Source: Phallus indusiatus (lineage: Eukaryota > Basidiomycota > Agaricomycetes > Phallales > Phallaceae). Taken from it: a stretch of 64,000 bases of DNA. Under the pieces are notes generated by a model. That model was given only the letters and a program-made list of their open reading frames with translations, ran no database searches and was not told where the DNA came from. Every line of letters begins with the position of its first letter. Positions within the stretch are counted from its first letter, which is position 1. Position numbers and translations under genes: made by a program. The stretch lies in NCBI GenBank assembly GCA_027605045.1, contig JAQFWX010000012.1, forward strand, positions 570,930 to 634,929, in the 5' to 3' direction. Shown one piece after another: positions 34,824-45,105 of the stretch.

Positions 34824-37800
34824 TTCCCGAAATGGGGAAGTCGGGAAGGGACAGGACCGAACAGGTCACTGTACTTGTTCTTCCAGTACTCGATGAGTGC
34901 TGGGATATTCTCTTCCGTCATCTCAGGGACGGAGGAGCTGGAATGTTGGGTGCTGGCTAGCACCATCGCTCCTGTTTCAGGAGCGTGTCCAATCACATGG
35001 TGATTGGTGTCAATCACCTCGCCGTCGCGGGTGATTGTACCTCTGCTGAAATCCAGGCAGATGTTGTAGCGTCTCAGGAATGGGACGCCAATGATCACAT
35101 CATAGTGATCGATGTTGACGATGTCAAAGTACTCTTGGACATCGATACCTCCGTGGATTCGGGTGTACGTTCCATACTGGATGGAAGACTTGCTGCCCTT
35201 AACGGCCAGCTGCAGCACGACAGGTTTGTCGAGCTTGAAGGTTCTTGCCCCGGTGGCAAGAGAGAAATGAGGGGACATGATCATCCCCTGGCATCCACTG
35301 TCGACTAGGCAGTGGGCCAATTGGCCATTGACTGGCCAGAAACCCTCAATGGGTCTCGATGCGTTTCTGTCTCGTGTTGGGGCACGAGAGCTCACTCTAG
35401 CCGTATGGTCATAGAGTGGTTCCTTGCTCGTAGCGAGCGAGGACTCATTGTCATCCAATGGCGATGACTTGTGGACCGCGAAGTGCAGTCTGCGCTCCTC
35501 ATACTCGTCACCAATTGTGAGGAGCATGTATACACTGGGACCATTGTCATCATCGTCCCATTGGTATTGGATGCCCTCGTCGTCCTCGACGGGGTCGTTG
35601 GTGGGCTCGTCTTGGGCCACCTCTTCCTCCACAGCTTGTTCAGCTGTGGGGTCTTCCACGTTCTCCTGCGGGGCATCGTTCGATGTCTCGCCAGAGGTCT
35701 CTTCAACCTCTTCGATACGACCCACATTGGCTCGTACCTGTCTCAGTCTGGGGCACGCATTTCTGTAATGTCCCACCTGCCCACAGTTGAAACACGTGGG
35801 AGGGGTAGTGCTAGTGCGATTGTTCGTACTAGTTGGGGCAGTCCTAGCGGGCTGCGAGTTATGATTTCTCGAGCTTGATGAGCTCGAGGGGCGATTCCCC
35901 AATGGGGAATTGCCATTAGTTCGCGTCTCATGAGGACGCGCAGAGGGACCTTGGTTCCTCTGGTTCAAGCGCATATTGTTTGAATGCGCTTGTCTGGCCA
36001 AGTTGGTGTGGCTGCTGCTGCTGCCACTACCACTACTGCCACTACTACCCGTTGGACGGGTAGTGCTTCCTTGGGAGGCCGTTATCGACCTCCGCTTCTT
36101 GAACGCCTCCTCTACTTGGATGGCGAGTGCAAGAAGTTCCTTAGCAGACATCTGCTCAGGACTACCGCCTCTGAATGCTACTTCAGCGGCGAGGCTGTGG
36201 TTCAGCCCATCAAGGAACCTCCTCCTGAATGTATAATCATCAGGAGGGTGCGCTAGTCTGTTGGCTAGCGTGAGTAACGCACTCATGTATTCGTGTACAG
36301 AGTGCGATCCTTGCCGTTCGCGTTCGAACTGGATCGCCACCTCACTTCTCGAGTGGGGTGGGAGGAATCGTTCGTGTAGTCTCCGTAAAGCGGGGACTAG
36401 GGTCCACTCATGCATGGGACGAGTACCTCGTTCCACGTTCTGGGTGAACCACTCTTGTGCCAACCCTTCTAGGCGCATGCCTAGAAAGGAGAGTTGCTCT
36501 GCTTGGCTGACTTCTCCAAGCAGGTGGTTTACGCGTAGCCAGCGTAACAGACCCGACACAAAGTTGTCGAAGTCCTCGGCTCTGGACGAGCCGCTATATG
36601 TGGGCGGAGCCCTATCTTCGCTCCTGCTTTCGCAAGGGGCGAGTTGCCTGGCATCATATCCCTGTTTGCAATCAGGGCTTCTTGAACCATGGCTATGACG
36701 CCCTCAAGTACTGGGCGTCGTCGTTGAAAGGGTCAAACCTTTCAACACGTTCCTCATCGAACGGTGTGGCGCGGAGATCCTCGCCATACTGTGGTCGACG
36801 AGCGTATCCATCATATGGATCGATACGTGGTGCTTCTGCTGGGTTAGCAGATGCTTGCCTCTGCCCATTGGGCTCGGCACTTTGCCTTGGCAGTTGTCTG
36901 CCAGGGGGTGATGCTCTGTCGTCTGGACGACTTGAGCTTGTGGCTGGGTCTGGCGATGGGATCCTATCGCCAGTGATGGCATTATAGCCACCTTCAAGCA
37001 CACGAGCATGGCGGACCGCGTTCATACGCGCGTCCCTCGCGATGCGGATCCTATCTTGGATGATCCGCATTTGCTGCTCGTTGGGAGTGTCAGTCTCGAG
37101 AGAGCCTGCTACAGCTTCCTCGAGCGCGTTAGTGGCCGTCTCCACAGCCCGTGCATGCGTACGGATTGCTCTGTCGGAGAGTAGCCTTGCTATCCTCTGG
37201 TATTCGAGGGCAGCTTGGGCGACCACTTCAGCATCCTCTCGTGGGGTGCTCCATTTCGCGACTGGTTCACCAGTCGCGTGGCTATCTCGGTATCGATATA
37301 GTCACCAACCGCGTCAGACTCGTGAGGCGGTTGTCTTGTGAAACGGTGCATTCGTCTCACTGTTTCTCTGCCAGCCTCTATTTCGGGGCCGGGGTTTCTA
37401 GGAGCTGTATATGCTGTAGCTCCTTGAGTAGGAGGTCTATCAGGACGCGTACTCGGTCCTGGGGTAACGTTCTGGGAACGTTGTCTGGTGCCTGTTGGTG
37501 CAGGCTCAGGGGATTGGGAATTACCAGCTGTCGCTGGTGACGGACTGGCATATGTCGGTCCCGTCGGTGTAGCAAACCTAGCTTGTGGGGCTGGGTTTGT
37601 GAATTGATAGGCAAGGCGACTCGTCGGCCCTGCTGGTCTAGGACGAGTAGATCCCGTACCTGGTGCAGGCGGGTCTACCGCTCTGCTTTTCCTTTGTCAG
37701 AGCGTGCTCGTGCAGGCTCTGCTTCAGGAGACAAGTCTGTTGTCCTGACTTGGTCCCTGTCAAAGCCCGTGGTAACAGGCTCTGGCTCGGGGTTTTCAAC

Positions 37801-38211
37801 TCCTGCGTTGACATTCTCGATTAATCGAGCTAGTCTCTGCAGTTCTGACGGGGACATATTCCCGTTCCTCACGCCATCGAGTAACGATGCGTGAACAGCG
37901 TTCATCGTCTCGTCCCTTCGGATGGACCTGTCGCTCCTGACGCTAAGTCTGGAGCGACCAGATGCTACGGACTTTACGTCCTCATCTTCTTCATCAGCGA
38001 GTTGGGGCTGATGTTCCATCGTCTGCGACGCAGGACGAGTGGGATTTTGTGTTGATGCATCCACTCTCTCCCATGTGGATGACTCTCCTTCGAGGGTTCC
38101 TTCCCTAGACGGGTCGGGATTTTCGGTTTGCACTGGCCCGGGTGGGTCAGGCTGATTGGAATCAGGTGTACCACGATCTGGTGCACTCTGACTCCTGGTA
38201 GTAGGAGCCAT
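34820..38211 (-). CDS. Chromovirus Gag and protease (frame-broken)
   Basis: This starts MAPTTRSQSAPDRG at 38211, just after the 5' LTR and leader. The N-terminal part is Pro/Ser/Arg-rich. The capsid-like part (from ~36600) reads SSRAEDFDNFVSGLLRWLR then AQEWFTQNVERG. A CCHC zinc knuckle (CFNCGQVGHYRNAC) is encoded near 35754-35797. An aspartic protease motif (LVDSGCQG) lies near 35290-35305. About four -1 steps divide the frame (near 37680, between 37230 and 37550, near 36700, near 36640). The segment after the first step reads ERVDPPAPGTGSTRP and is clearly protein-like. Confidence 0.78.
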
Positions 38212-38296
38212 TGAATCCTCCTGTAATAGGAAGGGTTAATTTCGCTTGCTTAATACAGCGGCGGGTTGTTTTTAACGCCTTTGGTGTTAAAAAAGA

Positions 38297-38616
38297 TGTA
38301 ACGCTTCGTTACTTTTTATAGTGTACCGCGTACGGTACACAAGTTTTATCACGCTGTAGTCCTCACACCAATATAACAGACCAAGGGTGCTGTATTATTA
38401 TGGTGTAAAAACAAAATGCGCGTGCTGAATCAGCACGCGCGTAACTACTACTAATGTACAGTTATTACATAATGGCTCGCCGCGTCACGGCGAGCCAGAG
38501 GCGTTAAGCGCCTCTATTATTAGAAGTACTAATAGTAATTACTGCAGAGGGCGAAGCCCTCTGCATATGCCCAAGTGGCATATACTCAATCCACCGCATA
38601 CGGTGGATCCGTTACA
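38297..38616 (-). repeat. Chromovirus 5' LTR (right)
   Basis: 320 bp, TGTAAC to GTTACA, read as identical to the left LTR. The element's internal leader starts at 38296. A primer-binding site was not assigned: no clear tRNA 3' end complement was recognised. Confidence 0.92.
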
Positions 38617-39643
38617 CTTTCCGTTTCCTTGTTCTGCCTCTATTTCACTTTCTCTGCTCGCGCGCGTCGCGCGCTCGTACTCGGCGTGATGCCCGTGACA
38701 TCACGTCGCTTAGGTTCGGTTCGGGCGCCTAGCACTTAGCTGTGTCAGGGCCGCACGCCGCGTTATCGTTTTTCATGTATATAGTCGCTGCCCCTAGAGT
38801 GAGGGTCCCTAAGCTTGTTCTCTTAGGATCCCCTCCCTCTAGGTGAGTAGTATAGTTATCGTCCAATATAGTACTTAGGATCCCCTCCCTCTAGTGTGAG
38901 CTGAGTAGCCCTAACACTCTGGTTCTGGATTTAATCCCAGTTTTTGAATTTGCAGTCTGAATTATGTATTTTCCTGTTATTTAAATTTACAGTTGAGTTT
39001 TCTTTTCATTCTATGTCACACTTTCATTCTTATCCAGATTGTCAGAGTATGGCACCATGTTCTTCTCATTCTTCTCATTTATTATTTATTATCATCAGCA
39101 CCATTTTATTCCTATCTCCTTCTCATATTTTATCTGCCACTTACATTTGCCCCATCCTCTGTATTTTCCATTTTTCTTACTCACACTCGCCATGTGCTCA
39201 TTCTCAATATGATCTGTGTTAGTATATAGTACTCATAGATTCAATACAAAAAACATTTCTTCAACTGAGTACTCTTGCTCTGACATCACTTACAGTTCAC
39301 CCCTCTACATTGTGTGACTGCTATTTCAAAAAAGAAAAGTCTCTCTAAAGTCCGAATTTATCACTTGGCTTTACAGTTACAAAGATAATTCAACTTTTCT
39401 ACTCTATTTATTCTCAGTAATTTTATTTATTGTATCTAATTTATCTCAGTAGCTCAATTTGATTCAAGTTAATATTGGTCAGTCCCTCAGAAGTCTCTCA
39501 GGGTCTCAGGCTGTTCATGTTACTCATTGCAGGCCAGCGAAGAGTGCGAATTTGGAGAATGTATTTGAGTGAGAGTGTTGATGTCTTGTGATTGGCTGCT
39601 GAGGCTGGTTCACCATTCGCCGTCAGCGCTTCACACACCGGAG

Positions 39644-39800
39644 GCTCGGCTTCGCCTCGCAGGAGCACAGCTCGGCTGCGCCTCGCACCAAGAATTAGTC
39701 AGCGTTACGTAATTAATTTGTCAGCCTTCTACTTAGTCATCGTTGCCTTTTCATTATTACTAGCATGGATAAGCGCAGCAAGCTGCGCCCGTATTCAAGG
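39644..39800. repeat. Second copy of the CTCGGCT/GC-hairpin dispersed repeat
   Basis: CTCGGCTTCGCCTCGC at 39645, CTCGGCTGCGCCTCGC at 39671, then TTACGTAATTAATTTGTCAGC and the hairpin GCGCAGCAAGCTGCGC at 39773-39788. The order of parts is the same as at 28235-28460. Confidence 0.55.
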
Positions 39801-40825
39801 CTTGATCCGAGAATTTATTTAATGAGAAATCTGTGAACTTAATAAAATCTATTTGGTATTCTGAAATAAAAATCATTGTCAAATTATTTGGTGATTCTTT
39901 GGTGGTGAATTTGTTGTATAAGTAAATGAACCAATAAAAATGTATTAGAGTCCCTGATCCGGGTGATTATTTTATGCCTTTTATCTATCACTTGAGATCT
40001 GTTTGTGAAACTCTGCGTAAGCATTAAGTTTGGGTATGTTCCCTTGTAGTAAATAATCCCCCTGCTGTACAGCTTGTTGATTTAATTGATACTGTTTCCG
40101 TGAAGATGCTAAAGTGTGTGTAAACCCCTTTTTAAAGATCACATTTTATCCAGAACCTGCTGTGGTTGCATGGCAATGCACGCCACATTACCAAACAACT
40201 CTTGTATATATGTATTAATTAAACAACTGAACATTGTCAATTCTAAATGTCAAATGACAACTCAAATTCACCGAAGTACCTTTTTTAAAAATTCCCCAAG
40301 TGTTCTCAAGCATTTCTTAGTATTTTTCTGTTCAAATAACTTCTCAAAAAATAGATATCAATGGAATTGCAATGTGCATTATCTCTCAGCCAAACCAAAA
40401 ATAAAAATCCCCACTGAAAAACTTTGACCTGTATGCTATACAAATCCCATTCACAATCCCATCCACTGCCCAAGTGACACTCAGAAATACTCTTATGAAG
40501 ACAATTATCATTCTATGATGTCAATTTTTTGAGGGCTTTTTTTATCATGAATTGAATGCTCATGGTTATCATACCTTTTCATTTGGAGTGATAATTATCC
40601 AGCTGAAGCTCTGTTAGTAATTTCTCTATATTCTACATGTGAGAATTAATAAAATACCAAGTGAATATTTATATCAACATTTTCCAGATAAATGAGCCCA
40701 CTGGAAATTATAATTTCTTAAATTTCTATCTTTCAGATTCTCTCTGCAGATTTATTTTATCAAAGAAGAAATTAGCAAGCCCCCTGGCTGCCCATCTATA
40801 GTCCATACATAGCCTGTGGCTCCAT

Positions 40826-40973
40826 GCATTTCCTGTCTGAAGCTCAACTGGAGCCTGTCAAAATTCTGTTCAAGCCTGTGCATTTCCTGTCTAAAGCATG
40901 TGCATTGCCTGTCTAAAGCCCGTGCATTTCTTGTTCAAAGCCCATGCATTTCCTGTCTAAAGCCCGTGCATTT
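40826..40973. repeat. Degenerate ~22-bp tandem repeat
   Basis: About five to six imperfect units built on GCATTTCCTGTCTAAAGCCCGT. Units vary by a few bases and one is longer. No function is apparent. Confidence 0.7.
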
Positions 40974-41385
40974 ATTTTATTTAATTGATAAATTAACGAA
41001 ATATTATTTATTTACTCTCCCAAGCCCTCACATGCAGTTGATTAATTTCAAGAGACTTTGTAGCTCTCTTTTTTGTTGTCTTTTTCTGCGACAGCCTGTG
41101 ACGCGCGACGGGCGCTTATCTTACACTCGACGCACTCTGATTGGCTATAGCTCGGCTGCGCCTCGCGCGCACCCACAAAAGCCCGTGCCCGTGCAAAGAC
41201 AGCTTTGCCGAATTACATAATATTAGCTAATCCGACACCCACACACACCCCACGATAAGACTTCATATATGTAATTGATGCGCCGCCTTCGGCGGCGCCT
41301 AAGCGTCCGTTACATGTCCGATACCAACACAGAAAAAGTTCATCACCGCCTGAAAACCAAGACCCGCCGAGAGTCGCAGCTACTG

Positions 41386-42163
41386 CTCGTCACTGGCAGC
41401 GAGAACCCGAAACGCATAACAATGTCTTTTGCGATGGGTGTAGCACAGCTTCATCTGTGCGGTTTATATCAGGCAAGCGGTTCAAATGCAAAGTGTGCGA
41501 CGATTACGACCTCTGCGAGAATTGCTACTCCAGCAATGTCATCTTTCGCATGACTTCTCCCTCATCGAGTCTCCTGGTGCGCAGCCCATAGTAGCACTCG
41601 CCAGACGCAACCAGCACACCGCTTCTTGCGATGGTTGTGCCCACAAGGTAGAAGGAACCCACTACAAATGCAAATCGTGCGACGACTTTAATTTCTATCA
41701 AGATTGCTATGCCAAGAAGCCACATAACCCGTCTCATCTATTCAAAGCGATAGAATATCCGGGGGCAAATCCTATTTCTCTTCCGGCGCGTTCATGGCTT
41801 CATCCTCCAAACCCTCAGACTCGGACATTTGCTGCCATACCGTCCTCTAGACCTGAACCTTCGACATCCAATAATACTAATGCCCGTAACAGTTATACAC
41901 ATCAAACACCGAGTGTATCAAACCTTTCACCGCCGCCCCCTCCTTATGATGTATCAGTTCCATTCCCACAAGTTAAAATAGACGACACGGTTCTCCTGTC
42001 TGGTTTGAACAGAGCGGAGATGAATGGGAAGTCTGGAAAGGTAGTGAGTATAGACCTTGTGGCAGAGAGGGCTGAAGTCTATATTGAGGACCTTGGTAGC
42101 TCCTTCAAGGTCAGATTCGAGAATGTTACAGTTGACACAACTTCAGCCAAGTTGCTGAATTGA
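41386..42163 (+). pseudogene. 5'-truncated, frameshifted copy of the ZZ-finger family
   Basis: The first ZZ finger is readable in one frame (CDGCSTASSVRFISGKRF, CDDYDLCENCYSSNV). A 4-bp deletion near 41542 (CACG, relative to the intact paralogs) then shifts the frame. The second frame continues with HDFSLIESPGAQPI, the second ZZ finger and the C-terminal LSGLNRAEMNGKSGKVVSI block to a stop at 42163. In the second finger a zinc-ligand Cys is replaced by Tyr (FYQDC where paralogs have FCQDC). The N-terminal ~220 residues and the SAP-like double motif are missing. Confidence 0.85.
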
Positions 42164-42596
42164 AAAAAATTATGTCTGCGTATTATGTTTGCGTCAATGT
42201 GCTATAGTTTACACATATCAAAATACTTCGTACTGTGCGCTTGAACTCGGGTTCGAAAGTAATCTGAGACCCAGAAGATCCTGTACAATTCTCGGGTTGG
42301 CAGCTTGTAGAATGTAAATGGCGCCGTGCCAAATGTGAATGTGGATCCCTCGGGGTCTAATTCCTATTCCGTGTACATATATATACATAGAGCATCTGCC
42401 ACCAAGCACCGAATTGGGTTGATCATCAGCTCAGTCTCGGATTGGTTCCAGAAAGCCGAAGGAGGCGCGGCAGGAGGAAGTCTGATAATAATTGGCGACC
42501 AGGGCCTGATGGCTGTACCATCCGACATGACATGACATGACATTGTCTGTATGTGCAGTAACAAGCCACGAAGCCATCCCGCTTTCAGGCACCTAA
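42164..42596. other. Intergenic region upstream of ZZ gene 1
   Basis: The stretch around 42430-42460 (CTCGGATTGGTTCCAGAAAG) is alike upstream of the other two ZZ genes, so it is part of the duplicated upstream region. No gene is seen. Confidence 0.5.
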
Positions 42597-42625
42597 GGTA
42601 CCGGTCTGTTGATTTTATTTAAACC
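42597..42625 (+). promoter_or_regulatory. Conserved core promoter of ZZ gene 1
   Basis: GGTACC, then a CTGTTGAT spacer, then TATTTAAACC, 53 bp before the ATG. The same arrangement is found upstream of ZZ genes 2 and 3. Confidence 0.55.
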
Positions 42626-42677
42626 CCATGACTTTTATCTATTCTGATTTTTTGGTTATCATTACTCACCCACTGGT

Positions 42678-44375
42678 ATGGCTACTGCATCTCATGTTAG
42701 CCTCAACTTCCAAACCGAAGGCTCTCCTGTCACCGTTCCTTTGGACGATGTTGCTCGGTTGATATATTATCTTCAATGTGTTACAGTGTCACTCGGTCTC
42801 GACATCGTGCCACGCGATCTCACTGACTACCAGCACTATCGACAACTAACCCTCGCCCGCCGCGACCTTGTCTTCCAATATGCCTTCGAGTTGTATCCCG
42901 ACGTTCTCATTGATAAGATCATTTTCCTGGACGATGAACGTGAGGTTATTCCTAGTGGTTACGATAACCAGTTTTGCACCATATCAGCCGCAGTAAGCCT
43001 GGTGTCCGTCGAGCAGAACCTTTTCCTCGCTGGAAAGGCTCAAAGTGCAACACAAGTGTTGTTTTGTACCACTAGATGGCTCCAAAGAAACTTTTGGGAA
43101 CCAGCCAAGAATAGTGAATTCGCTATTGCACGTGCTATAGGTTCCCTTCACTGTTCCCATTGCGACGGAAGCAACGGCTTGTGTTCATGCACCAATGGCT
43201 GCCCTCGACGCGCAGATGCAGAGTGCGAAGAATCATCCAGTTCCACGGTGGGCGTTCAACAAATTACCGGTTTTTTCGAGGCTCTCAGGATTGCTTCGCC
43301 TCCTAACATTCGGGATACACAAGCAGAGACGCATAATGGGATCATTTGCGATGGGTGCACCGGCTCGTCCAAGGGGTACATATCCGGCGGACGGTTCAAG
43401 TGCAGATTGTGCAACGACTATGACCTATGCGAAACGTGCTATACCAGCAATGTCCATGATCTCTCCCATAATTTCTGGCTGATCATGTCTCCCAGAAGTG
43501 CGCGACCTCTAGCACTTGCTAAACGCAACGAACATTGGGCTTATTGCGATGGTTGTAGCCGCACGGTGCAAGGGACCCTTTATTTATGCAAAACATGCGA
43601 CGACTTTGACTTTTGCGAGGAGTGCTATGCCACAAAGCCCCATGATCCGTCCCATCGATTCAGCGCAATAGAATATCCAGACGCAGAACCCATTCCTCTT
43701 CCAGCGCGCGTATTGGTTCGTCCTCCAACCCCTCCAATACCTACGCCTGCACCTTCAACGTCCGATAATAAAGGCAACAGCAATCATACACCTCAAGCAC
43801 CGAGTGTATCCGATGTTCCACCGAATATACCCAATCCTTCACCGAGTGCTGTCAGTCAGAGCACAGACCAGCTTCCTCTATACGATAAATCGACGCCATT
43901 CTTCTACCATGATCTCGACATACCCGATCTCACCAAGTATCTCCAAGAACGGGATGTGGCATATAGTGATGACCTTGGCCGGGAAAGCCTTACTCGGCTA
44001 GTCTGGGACACTCATGTAGACTGCATGAGTTTCTCCGAACTGAATACATTCCTACGCGAACAGGAAATCTCTACAGTCGACTGTGTCGACGTCAATAGTC
44101 GTCGGCAAAAGGCAAAGGATGCGTTTCAGGTATCTCGCCCGGTTATTGTTCAAGCTGACGACACTACGTCCGGGCAATTCAAAGTAGATGATATAATTAT
44201 CTTATCGGGATTGAAGAAAGCGGAAATGAATGGAAAAACAGGGAAGGTTATAAGCATTGACATTGAGGCAGGAAGGGTGGAAGTCCAAATTGAAGATATG
44301 GGGAAATCTTTCAAAGTCAAATTTGAGAATGTTGCACTTGCAACGACTACAGACGATAGCGAGCTGCTGGATTAG
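42678..44375 (+). CDS. Two-ZZ-finger multidomain protein, paralog 1 (565 aa)
   Basis: Intronless. Parts in order: an N-terminal region of ~190 residues of unrecognised type (RLIYYLQCV, LVFQYAFELYPDVLIDKI, SAAVSLVSVEQNLFLAGKAQ) ending in a Cys-rich HCSHCDGSNGLCSC segment; ZZ finger 1 near residues 215-265 (CDGCTGSSKGYISGGRFKC, CNDYDLCETCY); ZZ finger 2 near 285-335 (CDGCSRTVQGTLYLC, CDDFDFCEECY); a Pro/Ser linker; a SAP-like double motif near 410-480 (DLTKYLQERDVAYSDDL, ELNTFLREQEISTVDCVD); and a KOW/SH3-like tail (LSGLKKAEMNGKTGKV). ZZ fingers bind zinc and usually mediate protein or histone contacts. Function is unknown. This copy is the most diverged of the three. Confidence 0.85.
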   Translation: MATASHVSLNFQTEGSPVTVPLDDVARLIYYLQCVTVSLGLDIVPRDLTDYQHYRQLTLARRDLVFQYAFELYPDVLIDKIIFLDDEREVIPSGYDNQFCTISAAVSLVSVEQNLFLAGKAQSATQVLFCTTRWLQRNFWEPAKNSEFAIARAIGSLHCSHCDGSNGLCSCTNGCPRRADAECEESSSSTVGVQQITGFFEALRIASPPNIRDTQAETHNGIICDGCTGSSKGYISGGRFKCRLCNDYDLCETCYTSNVHDLSHNFWLIMSPRSARPLALAKRNEHWAYCDGCSRTVQGTLYLCKTCDDFDFCEECYATKPHDPSHRFSAIEYPDAEPIPLPARVLVRPPTPPIPTPAPSTSDNKGNSNHTPQAPSVSDVPPNIPNPSPSAVSQSTDQLPLYDKSTPFFYHDLDIPDLTKYLQERDVAYSDDLGRESLTRLVWDTHVDCMSFSELNTFLREQEISTVDCVDVNSRRQKAKDAFQVSRPVIVQADDTTSGQFKVDDIIILSGLKKAEMNGKTGKVISIDIEAGRVEVQIEDMGKSFKVKFENVALATTTDDSELLD

Positions 44376-44959
44376 GAGGCCACATCATATCCATGCCAAT
44401 AATGCGCATAATCTATAACGAAATAATACCCTGTAGTACGCGCCATGTAATTGACTATATGAGTATGTATTATTCTTACAATGTAGTGGCTACTCACCCG
44501 TCATCTTGACACCGTATCACAACGGCATGATGCTTCCCCTACTTGTTTAGACACAGCAATTCCAATACGTGCATTTTTTATGGCGATGCCGATCTCATAA
44601 ACGCACGCAAGCTTCTGGACAACTTCTGGTGCGCTTGGTCCCAGGTCAATATCTAGGAATCTGGTATCCATCGACTTCACCATATCAAATCGGACGTCGC
44701 ATTCTTGAGCCCACACCACGCATGTTTGGTTTCGATGTTCAGCATGTTATATATACGATATTCATACGTTTGAAAGAGTAAAAGTAGCAGGTGACAAGAA
44801 AGCAAGGAAGGAGCCAAAAAAAAGGCGCGCAGTGTTGGCTACGTCACGCCAACGTTATGCGTTCACTGTCCAGTACATGTGTATGATCTACCCCTGACTA
44901 TGTCAGTGCAGTATCGCCTCAACAACACCCGCAATATCCTCCCCAAAGCCAGTAGCTCA
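44376..44959. other. Intergenic region after ZZ gene 1
   Basis: A 72-codon minus-strand frame (44501-44719) matches nothing recognised. No gene is called. Confidence 0.45.
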
Positions 44960-45105
44960 TCTGAGCTGGATACGTTCATCCCAATCCTATCAAAGGCGGT
45001 TTAAAAGAAACTGTTTCAGAACATTTCGATCACGTAGAAGATTGTTTACAAGCCCGTCTCGGATTAATATGAGTGGAAGAATTGTAAGTATAATAAAGTC
45101 TACAT
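44960..45105 (+). pseudogene. Relic of the 3' end of an MDR gene and its flank
   Basis: CATCCCAATCCTATCAAA, then GAAGATTGTTTACAAG, then TATGAGTGGAAGAATTGTAAGTAT follow in the same order as the MDR2/MDR3 ends (RPNPIKIWEGG, KIVYKV and the downstream GGAATGAGCGCATAAATTG). It is heavily decayed, with gaps. It lies directly upstream of ZZ gene 2, just as MDR3 lies upstream of the broken ZZ copy at 24543. Confidence 0.6.

Larger units (their letters stand above)
29428..38616 (-). mobile_element. Ty3/Gypsy chromovirus, 9.2 kb, minus strand
   Basis: A complete LTR retrotransposon with two 320-bp LTRs, target duplication CTTTC (29423-29427 and 38617-38621), gag, protease, reverse transcriptase, RNase H, integrase, chromodomain and an extra 3' reading frame. 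A purine-rich tract beside the left LTR confirms minus-strand orientation. The two LTRs look identical base for base, so the insertion is very young. The DNA is tiled with short perfect hairpins throughout. The coding frame steps by -1 several times, so this copy as given could not make full proteins without frame correction. Confidence 0.93.
29325..38916 (+). mobile_element. Solo LTR, family 1, copy E, split by a nested retrotransposon
   Basis: The first 103 bp (29325-29427) and the remaining ~295 bp (38622-38916) together make one complete family-1 LTR with target duplication CTCTG (29320-29324 and 38917-38921). The chromovirus at 29428-38616 interrupts it. The nesting shows the chromovirus arrived after this LTR. 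Confidence 0.88.
38922..41385. other. AT-rich non-coding stretch with repeat fragments
   Basis: About 2.4 kb without a recognised gene. It includes fragments of the GC-hairpin repeat (39644-39800, 41150-41210), a tandem repeat (40826-40973) and long AT-rich stretches. The short open frames look like chance. Confidence 0.5.

Noticed and set aside
34820..34837. Gag-Pol boundary as a classical programmed frameshift
   Set aside because: One extra C in the run restores a continuous family sequence (PFREVNH), and no standard slippery heptamer is present. It is one of many similar -1 steps, so a missing base is the better explanation.
35424..35878. Plus-strand open frames opposite gag
   Set aside because: Antisense shadows of the Gag-protease frame.
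44501..44719. 72-codon minus-strand frame between ZZ genes
   Set aside because: No recognised motif or paralog; too short to support alone.
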